A program made the translations under genes and the position numbers. 64,000 bases of DNA, from NCBI GenBank assembly GCA_020637495.1, contig JACJVV010000003.1:124001-188000 (forward strand). Reading direction: 5' to 3'. Source of the DNA: Candidatus Woesearchaeota archaeon. Its GTDB lineage: Archaea; Nanobdellota; Nanobdellia; Woesearchaeales; JACJVV01. Below are positions 24,798-34,163 of this stretch, one piece after another (within the stretch, counting starts at the first letter, position 1; every line of letters begins with the position of its first letter). The notes below the pieces were generated by a model. The model worked only from the letters and a program-made list of their open reading frames with translations. It did not search any database and was not told where the DNA came from.

Positions 24798-27700
24798 TTT
24801 CTTACCGTCTGTGGTTGCACCTGCACATTAACTTGAGCAGGTTGTGGATTCTCTATGATTATGAAATTCCTGTCTAATTCTCGTCCAATATTGCCATCTG
24901 CATCTGGTGCGTGCTCATCCTTCTGGACAATTATCTCTAACTTATAATCTCCATAAAATGATTCGCCTGATTTAGGGCGTTTAGGCCTTTCAAATGTAGC
25001 CTTTAATCCTGTTATTGGCCTATCTGTTATCTTAGCTTTAGCAAACCTTCCAGCTATCTTCTTCTGCTTATTCTGGAATACCTTAAACTTCCATCTCTGT
25101 GCACTTACTTCATTCCCAGAAGGATCAAGCAATCGTATCTTCCAACCAATCTTGTTGCTCTTTCCTCCACCAGCATTCTCAATCCTGAAATCTCTGTTTG
25201 CTCCTGATGAATCACCCATCCTATGTTTCTTGATTGTTCCACCAGGAGGATTTGGATTAGCATCATTTCCAGGGAAGACTTTTATCTCAGGAGGAGTAAG
25301 GTTAGGTATATCGATTATGACGAACTCATGGACATTATTGTTCAAGATAGATTGATCATTGAAATTTATTGATTTCAGTTTTGTTGTTGCATCAGGTGCA
25401 GGATTAGGTGGTGGCAAACCTCCTCTGCAATACCTATTAGGAATTGTGCCTGTATTAGGATTATGTGGATAAACATTACCACTATGCATGACTGCAACAA
25501 CATAATCGTCTCCCAACGGAAGGTTCTTTATCTCGAAGCGCCCATCAGCATCGCAACTTATATCACTTGAACTTACACTAACTATAGAACCACCATTTGT
25601 TATCCTAAAGTTTGTAGGAGATATCTGGAATGGGACTGCATCATTGCTTTCATAGATGGTCTTTCCGGAATCATTGAATTTAATCTTCTTGGACTTGGGG
25701 TTTCTTGGATCTACTATCTCTTTTGTCTGGTCTTGATCAATTATCCTTCCTTTGATTGAGAATCTTGTTTTAGGTGGCTTCTCCTCTGCAAGATGTATGA
25801 TCACAGCGAATGAATTATGGAAATGCTTATTATCTGTTATCATCTCTTCTGGATCGAATGTCACTTCTACAGATTTTCCATTTACTGATATATCTCTAGA
25901 ATCCTCTAAATCATTTATGCCGTTTATCTCTCTGACTGAATGTTTCTTCTTCTGGACAATTACCTTAGTTATTTTATTTGTTGTTGACTCCAATTCGATC
26001 TTGGCCCTGTTTGAACCTGGTGGATTCGAGTCCATAACAACAGAATGCTGCACATATTGAATCTCATCCAATGAATTTGTCAGACGTTCTCCTTCTCCAC
26101 TGCCTAACCTGAACTTCAGCTTATCTTGGTCTGATAATGAATTATCAACTTTGGCATGAAGATTTGTTGTTGGATCAATGATAGTACGTTCTTCATATTG
26201 GATTACAACGTTTATATGATCCTTGTTTGAACGATCAAGAGTTATACGATTAGGAGTCCCTGCATTGCTAGGTTGGACATTTCCTCCTCTGTTGTATATT
26301 TTTGAAGAATTAAAATGAGAGATTCCCTTATATTCGACCTCAAAGTCAGTGCCGTCATCCTCTGTCTCAATTATGAAATAGTCATGCCCTTTTGAAGAAT
26401 CCTTCTTCTTTGTGAAATTAAGAGGTGCCCCTAAGGATCTTTTCAATAGAAGATGATTGATTTCAAAATCCTCACCTATCCCAGGTGTGTTGTTCAGTTG
26501 TTCTCCATTCTTGTTCGCATTGGATGGATCACTATCTGCTGCAGACTTACTTATTATCCTTCCTTTGATGATATGCTTTTTTTCAGGTATCTCCCTGAAG
26601 TCCCATTTCCAGAACTCAGGGTTTGTCACATGACATGCACCGAGGCCAAGCCATTTGTAGCCAGGGATTATACTCTCATGGTCAACAAATATCTTCTCGA
26701 TCATCCTCAGCTTCTCATCTGTCAGCTTATGTCCAATGTTATGGCTGTCTAAATGATCAGGGCCATTATTCTTTACATGTTGCTTTTCCTCTTCTTTGAA
26801 CAATCTCCAAACATACTTGAATTCACCACTTGGATCTTCAGGTGTTGCAACGTTTGAGTTATGTGAATCTATATGGTTATGTGAAATAGGTGCAGGAGTT
26901 CTGGTAGTACTCTGGGGAGCTGGCTGTGGAGTCACATTCTGATGTGTTGGAGCTGTTCTTGGTTGTTGTGGCACTGATGGTGTAGGAGTATGATGTGTTT
27001 GGACTGGTGGATGAGCAGGGGTTGCAACTGGAGCATCTGTCTTAATTTGCTTTCCTTCTATCTCTGCAATCCTTGTAGCTATTGCCTTGATCATGTCACA
27101 AACTTTATCTACGTTTTGCGGATCCCTATACGATTTACCTATTTCTATCTGGACAGCTAGCATATTAGGAATTTTATCATGCACAAATCTTGTACAGTTC
27201 TCTGGCTTATTAGCACCAAAAGTTTTCTTAGATAAGAATACGTCAATACCATATGACTCGAACGTATCTTTCCATCTCTTCAGCTCTGAATCTGGAACAG
27301 TATGCTTCCCATCATGCCCATAACCTAAAGCTACCCCATACTGTGTCCCTTTTATCTTCAGTGACCTGTCAGAAGCGCCATGTATATCTACGAAGTATTT
27401 GATATTATCCTCATCAATCATACGCAAAAGCTCATTCTTGTAATGCAAGAGATTTTTTGAGGTCACATCTGCGTCATCCTCAAGCAGAATCTTCATGTCC
27501 TTTGAAGTGTTGTCAGAACAGAAATTGTAGTTGTTTGGATCACGTGACTTACCAATAGAGAAGATTATATGACAATCAAGCAGATTATGCAATGCATCAA
27601 CTATTTGGAAAGTTAGATCGTCTATGTCATGAGTATTAATCCCTCCAGAATTATCACCTTTCCTGAATTGCTTTTGAGAGTGAGGAGCACCTACTAGTAC

Positions 27701-27814
27701 CTTGCCTTTGCCTATCCTGCTCCCTACTGAACGTGATGGAGGACTTACAGGACTATGCATTTCCTTCAATTCTGCAAGATTCTTCTTTATGTTCTCTCTT
27801 GTAAGGTCTATCAT
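24794..27814 (-). CDS. 1006-residue multidomain protein with N-formylglutamate-amidohydrolase-like N-terminus
   Basis: Residues about 35-245 resemble the N-formylglutamate amidohydrolase/zinc-dependent amidohydrolase fold: GAPHS near 38, FVDIHGASD near 140 and AVQIEIGKSYRDP near 215, candidate metal and catalytic positions. A Pro/Thr/His-rich linker (about 247-315) follows. Then come a module with LGLGACHV and WKWDFREIP also present in the next upstream gene, beta domains including a carboxypeptidase-regulatory-like one (GRFEIKNLPLGDDYVVAV), and a C-terminal Ig-like domain with RDFRIENAGGG. No signal peptide is seen, although the domains are of a surface type. Fourth gene of the operon. Confidence 0.6.
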   Translation of the reverse strand: MIDLTRENIKKNLAELKEMHSPVSPPSRSVGSRIGKGKVLVGAPHSQKQFRKGDNSGGINTHDIDDLTFQIVDALHNLLDCHIIFSIGKSRDPNNYNFCSDNTSKDMKILLEDDADVTSKNLLHYKNELLRMIDEDNIKYFVDIHGASDRSLKIKGTQYGVALGYGHDGKHTVPDSELKRWKDTFESYGIDVFLSKKTFGANKPENCTRFVHDKIPNMLAVQIEIGKSYRDPQNVDKVCDMIKAIATRIAEIEGKQIKTDAPVATPAHPPVQTHHTPTPSVPQQPRTAPTHQNVTPQPAPQSTTRTPAPISHNHIDSHNSNVATPEDPSGEFKYVWRLFKEEEKQHVKNNGPDHLDSHNIGHKLTDEKLRMIEKIFVDHESIIPGYKWLGLGACHVTNPEFWKWDFREIPEKKHIIKGRIISKSAADSDPSNANKNGEQLNNTPGIGEDFEINHLLLKRSLGAPLNFTKKKDSSKGHDYFIIETEDDGTDFEVEYKGISHFNSSKIYNRGGNVQPSNAGTPNRITLDRSNKDHINVVIQYEERTIIDPTTNLHAKVDNSLSDQDKLKFRLGSGEGERLTNSLDEIQYVQHSVVMDSNPPGSNRAKIELESTTNKITKVIVQKKKHSVREINGINDLEDSRDISVNGKSVEVTFDPEEMITDNKHFHNSFAVIIHLAEEKPPKTRFSIKGRIIDQDQTKEIVDPRNPKSKKIKFNDSGKTIYESNDAVPFQISPTNFRITNGGSIVSVSSSDISCDADGRFEIKNLPLGDDYVVAVMHSGNVYPHNPNTGTIPNRYCRGGLPPPNPAPDATTKLKSINFNDQSILNNNVHEFVIIDIPNLTPPEIKVFPGNDANPNPPGGTIKKHRMGDSSGANRDFRIENAGGGKSNKIGWKIRLLDPSGNEVSAQRWKFKVFQNKQKKIAGRFAKAKITDRPITGLKATFERPKRPKSGESFYGDYKLEIIVQKDEHAPDADGNIGRELDRNFIIIENPQPAQVNVQVQPQTVRK

Positions 27815-27820
27815 ATTAAT

Positions 27821-29707
27821 TTATCTCATTATTCGCTTTATCTTCCCTTTAAGCTCGTTATCATCAAAATCAATTATCTCAGGCTCCCATTCCATCTCCT
27901 CAATTGTCCATAAATCCCATTTCCATTCATTCTTCCCTTCGTTACCTTTAATGCACGCTCCAAGTCCTAATACTGCAGGTTTGTATATTGGGACAAGAGG
28001 GATGTCGTCTGCAAAATTGATATTTCCTGTTGTTGTCTTCTCGTTTGACAATGGTTTACCATGAGGATTTCCAGGACGGAGATTCCTTACACTCAAATTA
28101 CCGTCATAGAACTTGTTGAAATCATCTATCTTGTTGAACTTCGTCCATGCATAAGTGTACTTGAAGATCTTTGGAGGCTTCACTATCTTTCCTTTCTTCT
28201 GCTTTGCTTCCTTAAGATCATAGAGATCCACAACAACATTGTCTTCGTTAGGATGATTTAAGCCACCAAGTGTAGATGACATAATGTATATAGGCAATGG
28301 AGGATAACCCATATCAGGTTTCCATAAACGCTTGAGGATTGTAGGGCTATACAATTTGTAGCTCCTGAATTGATCAGGATTCCTTAGGAAATAATCCCCA
28401 CCTCTATTGAAAGTCTTCTGTGTAGGCAGGAATGAAGATACAGACTTCAAAAACTTTATCCGGCTATGGACAATGTGATAATATTCCTTGCCATTTGTCT
28501 CTACCTTCAATATGAACGGTATACCAAAAGCGACATTGTTGAATTCAAAAGTTCCATTAGCGGCAGTGTCAGCAGTTATGACTTTACCATCAGTACCGAT
28601 AGCTTCTTCAGGAAGATAATCCTTGATGCCTAATTTTGCCATGAGACTTATCAACCAGCCTGTTCCTGGATAACGTAGCCATTCTTTCTTGCGTAATGTA
28701 CAAAGCTTTATCGTTATACCTTGCCCAGGATGAATGTCATGATCCTCACATTCATTGAGTTCTTTTCCTGTAGCAGTCTTTGGATCAAAACGTGGAGTTG
28801 CCTTATCACCATAGATCAGCCTTCCTCGTATGCGACCTTTGTAGGTTCCTCCGCAGAGAAGGTGAATGATCTCCTCAAACTGGCTCAATGCATCTGCAAA
28901 ATGCCTCATGTAAGGTGTAAAATCCTGTCGTGTATGGAAATGATCATATGAAAAACCAAGATTTATCAGGAAAACATTATCCATATGATGATAATGCTCA
29001 TAAGGCATGTCCTCAAAAGGTGCACTTGTCCATGATAATGCACCTCCAGCTGTCATTGGCAACCCAACTGCTCTTAATGGTGTGAAAAATTGGTCCCTAA
29101 GTGCTGCGATGAACTCATGCCTGTAGCCAGAATAAGATCTTATCCTTACTTCCTTATGCTGATTCTTGAAACCTTTGATCAAGAAAACAATGCAGTATCC
29201 GAATTCATTCCTTATGCTCTTTATCTCATCAGACATGGAATCATAAAAATCATTATATGCCTGCTTCACTTCAGGAATGTCAAAATTATTTATCAGTATC
29301 CTTGGATTGGGAATGCTCCTATCGCCGAATAAAGTGTAGAAATAATCAGGATCAGTGTTATGGTCAGTATCAGCCTTTCCCCATGCAGGTTGTTTATATA
29401 CATTCATGAAGAATGAGTTCAGCTTGCATTTCAATACAGTCGGTTCCCTACCATTGAATGTCGTCTCACCAATCTTGTCCTTAAGAAGCTCTCCAAACTG
29501 GCTCATGAACTGGATGTCTGAGATATGCACTGAACCAAGACCGTGCTTAAGATATCTTTTCCCATATTCCCCATTCTCAAAAACCTCTTTTCTTACACCA
29601 ACAAGAGAGACAGGGTCGAAACTTGAAGGTATATCTTCCCCTTCTGGAACTATTATAAGTATAGGCAATCTCTTCCTAGGTCTTATTATATCAATATGAT
29701 CTGCCAT
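27821..29707 (-). CDS. 628-residue protein sharing modules with the 1006-residue neighbour
   Basis: The N-terminal ~290 residues form an alpha/beta domain (ILIIVPEGEDIPSSFDP..., RIRSYSGYRHEFIAAL, PYEHYHHMDNVFLINLGFS) possibly related to the amidohydrolase-like domain of the next gene, but key residues are not obvious. The middle (about 295-420) reads as a carboxypeptidase-regulatory-like beta domain (GRIRGRLIYGD, GTFEFNNVAFGIPFILKV). The C-terminus repeats the module YTYAWTKF ... LGLGACIKG ... WKWDLWTIEEM. No signal peptide. Gaps to neighbours are 3 and 6 bp. Confidence 0.55.
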   Translation of the reverse strand: MADHIDIIRPRKRLPILIIVPEGEDIPSSFDPVSLVGVRKEVFENGEYGKRYLKHGLGSVHISDIQFMSQFGELLKDKIGETTFNGREPTVLKCKLNSFFMNVYKQPAWGKADTDHNTDPDYFYTLFGDRSIPNPRILINNFDIPEVKQAYNDFYDSMSDEIKSIRNEFGYCIVFLIKGFKNQHKEVRIRSYSGYRHEFIAALRDQFFTPLRAVGLPMTAGGALSWTSAPFEDMPYEHYHHMDNVFLINLGFSYDHFHTRQDFTPYMRHFADALSQFEEIIHLLCGGTYKGRIRGRLIYGDKATPRFDPKTATGKELNECEDHDIHPGQGITIKLCTLRKKEWLRYPGTGWLISLMAKLGIKDYLPEEAIGTDGKVITADTAANGTFEFNNVAFGIPFILKVETNGKEYYHIVHSRIKFLKSVSSFLPTQKTFNRGGDYFLRNPDQFRSYKLYSPTILKRLWKPDMGYPPLPIYIMSSTLGGLNHPNEDNVVVDLYDLKEAKQKKGKIVKPPKIFKYTYAWTKFNKIDDFNKFYDGNLSVRNLRPGNPHGKPLSNEKTTTGNINFADDIPLVPIYKPAVLGLGACIKGNEGKNEWKWDLWTIEEMEWEPEIIDFDDNELKGKIKRIMR

Positions 29708-29710
29708 TTA

Positions 29711-30838
29711 TCATCTCTCATGAACTATCCCATCTACTGGGCTTGCATTTCCTTGAGTTATCTCTGGATACCATTCAAACGGCTCTTTCTCTTCATCATC
29801 TTCTCCTTCCCCGTCTTCTCCATCTCTGCCATCTCCACCTGAACCCTTATCTCCTATAGATACGACAATGTCTTCCTGAGTCTTATCTTTCTTTATCTTG
29901 AATGGAGGCTCAGCACCATCATGGTCATCATGACCATTGTATGCATTCCAATAATAGTCACCATCAGCAACAACATCATCCACTGTAACTGATTTCTCTT
30001 CTACATTCTTTATCACGATAGTGAATTTTCCTCGGCCGTTTGATCTTGCCCTTGCCAATGAATCGCCAGATGAATCAATAGCCTCCACTACAACTGATTT
30101 TGGCTTGCCATCCTCACCTATGACTTTTCCTTTAAGTGTAACTTTTCCTTTTTTCTTATCACTATCTTTACTGCTCCCACTCTTTCCACTACTACCGCTT
30201 CCACCTGATCCACCACCATCTTTAGGCTTCCTGAACATCCATACAAGAAGCCAGATGAAAGTTATCAACCAGCCAAGAGCAAATAAAGGCGATCCTTTCC
30301 TTCCCATTATCCAGCCATAGAAGATCATTGTCAATGCTGCACCAAGCAATGCCTTCTGCCACCTATAATCATCTGAAGCATCTTTCAGTCCGAAGTAAGT
30401 CATTGCAAATATCAGTAATGATATTAGTATTCCTCCTAAAGTAGCATATGGTCCAAGAATACTGTCAAGAGCTTTGCTTACACTGACTGCTCCTCCTCCC
30501 AAGAAGATGAGACCAAATATCCCCAATGAACATAATATTGCAAGACACAATGATACTATCTTACCATATTTGTTTGTAGGATTACCTTTGAAAGCAGGAA
30601 TCTTTCCTATAAGAGGAACAAATATGTTATAGAACATTATGGTGAATATTATTACTGTTATCGCAAACACAGCATATTCGCTTCCTAGCAATTGTTCAAG
30701 AAAAATACCAGCCGTATTGAACACATCAAGAAAATTATCGATAGTTGGAGCTGCACTTACAGGTTTTGATGCCAATGATGTGATGATAGATAGAAATAGA
30801 GCGTAAACTACATTTTTCATCCATCTTTGGGTATTCAT
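29711..30838 (-). CDS. Multi-TM protein with regulatory-like beta domain and acidic tail
   Basis: 375 residues. Signal-like start (about 1-29, ending VSAAP), about five hydrophobic helices (56-80, 91-112, 122-147, 155-178, 182-200), a Gly/Ser linker (205-226), a carboxypeptidase-regulatory-like beta domain (KGKVIGEDGKPKSVVVEA ... NGRGKFTIVI) and an acidic Gly-rich tail. The membrane half is paralogous to the first operon gene (DNFLDVFNTAGIF against DNFLQAFENSGRF; both with GKIPxxxG/GKVPGLG and YGKxVSL). Could anchor the large downstream proteins at the membrane (inference). Confidence 0.6.
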   Translation of the reverse strand: MNTQRWMKNVVYALFLSIITSLASKPVSAAPTIDNFLDVFNTAGIFLEQLLGSEYAVFAITVIIFTIMFYNIFVPLIGKIPAFKGNPTNKYGKIVSLCLAILCSLGIFGLIFLGGGAVSVSKALDSILGPYATLGGILISLLIFAMTYFGLKDASDDYRWQKALLGAALTMIFYGWIMGRKGSPLFALGWLITFIWLLVWMFRKPKDGGGSGGSGSSGKSGSSKDSDKKKGKVTLKGKVIGEDGKPKSVVVEAIDSSGDSLARARSNGRGKFTIVIKNVEEKSVTVDDVVADGDYYWNAYNGHDDHDGAEPPFKIKKDKTQEDIVVSIGDKGSGGDGRDGEDGEGEDDEEKEPFEWYPEITQGNASPVDGIVHER

Positions 30839-30843
30839 CGTAA

Positions 30844-31386
30844 CTATTTTTTTCCCTCGCTGGCCTCTGTTAATAAACCAGCACTACTAATATATAAAAT
30901 TAACCCAATAACGCCGATGAGCCAACCTACTGCTTGAACAGAAGGTTTTGTGATGAAATATCCTGCTATGGCCATTGAGAAACCAATTCCAATCACAGCA
31001 ATATGCCATCTTCCTTCTTCTTTATTGCCTAACCCAAAATAGATTATTGCAAAGAAGAAGATTGATAGGACAACACCAGCGTAAATTCCAAAAGGACGTA
31101 TGACATTGGAGACAACCTCTCCAAGATTCTCTGTCTGACCTACCTTGAAGATTGCAATAGTAGATATCAAAGATATCGCAAGAGATACTGCCTTACCATA
31201 CCTATTCGCCTTGCTCTCAGTGCCGAGACCTGGAACTTTTCCGATGATTGCAAGTATTATTGCATAGAATAAGACAGTAAGGACAACAAAGGAAGCAATG
31301 TACATTGAATTGATATTCTGAAAAAATTCAAACATGAATCTGCCAGAATTCTCAAAAGCCTGCAAAAAGTTATCAACTGCCACCAT
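30844..31386 (-). CDS. Multi-TM protein, first gene of the operon
   Basis: 180 residues with about five membrane helices and almost no loops; shares its N-terminal pattern with the following gene, without signal peptide or extra domain. Gap to the next gene is 5 bp. Pairs of such small multi-TM proteins resemble membrane-channel or secretion subunits, but no known family is recognised. Confidence 0.55.
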   Translation of the reverse strand: MVAVDNFLQAFENSGRFMFEFFQNINSMYIASFVVLTVLFYAIILAIIGKVPGLGTESKANRYGKAVSLAISLISTIAIFKVGQTENLGEVVSNVIRPFGIYAGVVLSIFFFAIIYFGLGNKEEGRWHIAVIGIGFSMAIAGYFITKPSVQAVGWLIGVIGLILYISSAGLLTEASEGKK

Positions 31387-31466
31387 AGATCATGATAAAT
31401 GAGCCTTCACTCAACCTCATCTTAAACAAAATGAAATTAAAAAAATAGAAAACAAAAAGCTACTTC

Positions 31467-31679
31467 TTATTTCTTTTTCTTAGAAGATTTCTTTTTAGCA
31501 GGTTTCTTTTTTGCTGCTTTCTTCTTTGTAGCTTTTTTCTTTGTTGCTTTCTTTTTTGCTTTCTTCTTAGCTACTTTCTTTTTTGCTGCTTTCTTTTTAG
31601 CAGGTTTCTTTTTTGCTGCTTTCTTTTTGGCAGCTTTCTTTTTTGCTGGCTTCTTTTTAGCCACTTTCTTTTTTGCCAT
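31467..31679 (-). CDS. Lysine-rich histone-H1-like DNA-binding protein
   Basis: 70 residues made almost only of AKKK, PAKKK and TKKK repeats, like bacterial Hc1/HU-tail and eukaryotic H1 tails. It probably binds DNA by charge. ATG 31679 is preferred: AGAGGTGG lies 8 nt upstream, while an in-frame GTG at 31691 falls inside that site. Promoter CCTTTATATAGTA at 31735-31746. Codons alternate AAG/AAA, so it is not simply a slippage expansion. A histone-like role beside Alba is plausible (inference). Confidence 0.75.
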   Translation of the reverse strand: MAKKKVAKKKPAKKKAAKKKAAKKKPAKKKAAKKKVAKKKAKKKATKKKATKKKAAKKKPAKKKSSKKKK

Positions 31680-31734
31680 TATAATATCCACCTCTTATTT
31701 TAAAATATAGGTTAATTACTATTTTGGAATTTAT

Positions 31735-31746
31735 ACTATATAAAGG
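31735..31746 (-). promoter_or_regulatory. BRE/TATA promoter of the lysine-rich protein
   Basis: CCAAAACCTTTATATAGT on the minus strand; the same AACCTTTATATA occurs at 17541-17552. It leaves a leader of about 35 nt containing the ribosome-binding site AGAGGTGG. Confidence 0.55.
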
Positions 31747-31968
31747 TTTTGGAAATTCATGCAGAAAAGATAGAAAAACAGTAAAAATAAAATCAGAGAT
31801 TATTCTTTTTAGTTTCTAGATTTATTTTACTTCTGGAAATCCTCGACGAAGAATGAAGTGATAATCAAAAACAAGCGCAATATCGCATAAACCATATAAC
31901 AAGTTTAGTGATATTACAAAAAATCAGAGAAAATACAAATTCTAAGAAAAAGAGAAAAATTAAAGAAA

Positions 31969-33912
31969 TCAATAATTCATCAGTATCTCTACATCTTTAC
32001 CGAAAATATTCTTAAGATTCTCAAAAACTTTCTGTTTCAGGAAGACTTTATTCGGAATCTCTATCTTAGCTATGTGTTTCTCAAGCTCCTCGAGAGTTGA
32101 TGATTTAAGATTCTGCAAGGAACCATCTTTGTCGATGTCTGCGATAGATATCCCTGATTCCTGATTGTCAAGATCATGGATGACAAATGCAACCTTGTCA
32201 AGCATCAGGACTTCACCATATTTTTCGCCATGCTTCACTCTGATCTTTGCTCTTTCAAGTTCTCTTCCTTTCTTCCTCTGGATATATTCTATAACAAATT
32301 TTATCACTTCTCTGGAATCTTTCTTTGTCTTCTCAACATCTGTCTTTGTAAGGTTCTTGTCATCATAATCCTTCTTTGCCTTGATTATATCCTCAAGCAT
32401 CCTCTTATATTTCTCAGGCATCTTCCCTTGTGAGATAAGCCTTTCTTCAAAATGCTTGAGCAATTCCTCATTCTTTACACTCTTAACGCCTTCAAGGGTC
32501 AGTGCATCCCTGACTAAGGTGACAATCGTCTCATAGATATGGACAACATCCTCTTCCTCTTTTCTTTTCTCGATATCATCAAATAAGGTCTTTATCTTCT
32601 TTAGGTAATCAGATGCATCATCAAGCATCTTGTCTATCTCTGCCCCTTTCAATTCCTTCATCGTACCATGTTCAAGTTCCTTCCTTACCTTGATCACATG
32701 ATCTAGGATGTCCACTGTCTTAGTATCAAATAGTTTTTCCTTCTTCACGAAGATCTCTTTCATCAAATTTGCAGTCTCCCTTGGAGCTGGAGGTGCAATG
32801 CCATACATCATCAACGCTGCCTGACTTGGAGTTAGAAGGGCATAATAAATATCTTCCATGCCTATCTCCTTTATCTTGAATTCAACACGCTTAATCATCT
32901 GCTCTCCTGACTGCATGAACATATCGATTGCCTCAGCAGATGGCTTGATCTTTCCCATCTTGAGCAATTGTTTCCAAGGCATGAATATTCCTCTATCAAA
33001 GAATGGAACACCATCCCTCAATAAGGTGAAGATGATTGGATTCGCTTCCTTCAATGAATCCCAGAAATCTGTAAGTATGTATACTTGGATATTTATCTTG
33101 TTCTGTATCCCAGTTATCTGTCCAGCTTCATATCCCATACCTATGATTATCGCACGCAGCTTATCCTTAAGTTCTGCACGTGTCATCTTCTTTACATCAG
33201 TATCATCAATCACTATCCACACATCAATGTCTGATGTCTTTGTCGCCTGTCCTCGCACAATTGATCCTGCGAGAACATAGCTCACTATATATTTCTCGAA
33301 CTTCTTCAAGACCATGCTCTTATGGATCTCAGATATTTTTATAGCTGCAAGCATTCCGTTATCATACACTGGAGCACTCATCGCAATCTCCTGCAGGTAA
33401 TCATATTTAGCATCATAACAGGATTGCCATAATTCACTCAAGATCACAGTCTGCGGCTTCAATTTCTTGTCTATATCCTCTGCTATCTTAAGTATTATCA
33501 CGCTAAGCTTGTCCTTAAGCTCCTGCTTGGTCATCTTCTGGCTGTCATTATCATCAATCAGCACAAGTATATTTACGTCATCAGGATTAGGTTTCTCTTT
33601 CTTGATATCTTCCATCTCATCAGAGATCTCTTCATTTGGATTCTGCATAGAAGCATGCTGCTGCTGTTTTGCAGGAGGAAGTAGTGCAATTCCAACAACA
33701 TACTTATCGAACTTTTCAACAACCTGCTTTGAGAATTTGTCCAACTGCTCCTTTATCTTCTTTAGACGATCCTGTGCTTCTTTGGGAAGCTTTGAAATGT
33801 CTTGGCCTCCAGGCATGCCACCTAATTGCTCAGGAGTCGCAGGAGTGCCTGCGGCAGAAATATTTTTGACATTCTTTGATTTTGCAGATTTAGACTTTGG
33901 TTTTTTTGTCAT
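31969..33912 (-). CDS. Duplicated nucleotidyltransferase domain plus HEPN-like domain in one chain
   Basis: 647 residues from ATG 33912 (MTKKPKSKS), preceded by AGAGGTTTTCG; the longer frame to 34029 would cross the promoter. The second nucleotidyltransferase unit (about 200-315) has the MNT signature GSIVRG (Gly216, Ser217) and the metal pair Asp228/Asp230 (SDIDVWIVID). The first unit (about 60-190) repeats the same scaffold (EKFDKYVV, ILVLIDDNDSQKMTKQELKDKL) without Gly-Ser or DxD, so it is inactive. A helical domain (about 325-450) has VRKELEH, an Rx4H motif (Arg410, His415) as in HEPN RNases. The last 200 residues are helical. MNT and HEPN are usually separate toxin-antitoxin genes. Confidence 0.65.
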   Translation of the reverse strand: MTKKPKSKSAKSKNVKNISAAGTPATPEQLGGMPGGQDISKLPKEAQDRLKKIKEQLDKFSKQVVEKFDKYVVGIALLPPAKQQQHASMQNPNEEISDEMEDIKKEKPNPDDVNILVLIDDNDSQKMTKQELKDKLSVIILKIAEDIDKKLKPQTVILSELWQSCYDAKYDYLQEIAMSAPVYDNGMLAAIKISEIHKSMVLKKFEKYIVSYVLAGSIVRGQATKTSDIDVWIVIDDTDVKKMTRAELKDKLRAIIIGMGYEAGQITGIQNKINIQVYILTDFWDSLKEANPIIFTLLRDGVPFFDRGIFMPWKQLLKMGKIKPSAEAIDMFMQSGEQMIKRVEFKIKEIGMEDIYYALLTPSQAALMMYGIAPPAPRETANLMKEIFVKKEKLFDTKTVDILDHVIKVRKELEHGTMKELKGAEIDKMLDDASDYLKKIKTLFDDIEKRKEEEDVVHIYETIVTLVRDALTLEGVKSVKNEELLKHFEERLISQGKMPEKYKRMLEDIIKAKKDYDDKNLTKTDVEKTKKDSREVIKFVIEYIQRKKGRELERAKIRVKHGEKYGEVLMLDKVAFVIHDLDNQESGISIADIDKDGSLQNLKSSTLEELEKHIAKIEIPNKVFLKQKVFENLKNIFGKDVEILMNY

Positions 33913-33972
33913 GTTCGAAAACCTCTTTTGTTGGTTTGATAATATATAATTACTATATATATGGCACTTGTC

Positions 33973-33986
33973 TAATAGTATATAAA
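33973..33986 (-). promoter_or_regulatory. TATA promoter of the nucleotidyltransferase-HEPN gene
   Basis: TTTATATACTATTA on the minus strand, identical over 14 bp with the promoter at 17535-17548. It leaves a leader of about 40-45 nt with the ribosome-binding site. Confidence 0.55.
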
Positions 33987-34163
33987 TACTTCCCTTGTTT
34001 TTGAGACTGTAAAGGGACATTTTTGGCATGACTATTAGGATATCCTTTAAATCATGATAAAGTTTAAAAACAATGGATTTCTACATAATTATATATTACT
34101 ATTGAGAGATAGATAATAAGTATATTAGCTGATAATTAAAAAACAATCTAAGGTGATGGTTAA

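Noticed and set aside
33913..34029. 39-residue N-terminal extension of the NTase-HEPN protein
   Set aside because: It spans the TATA promoter at 33973-33986, and ATG 33912 has a ribosome-binding site.
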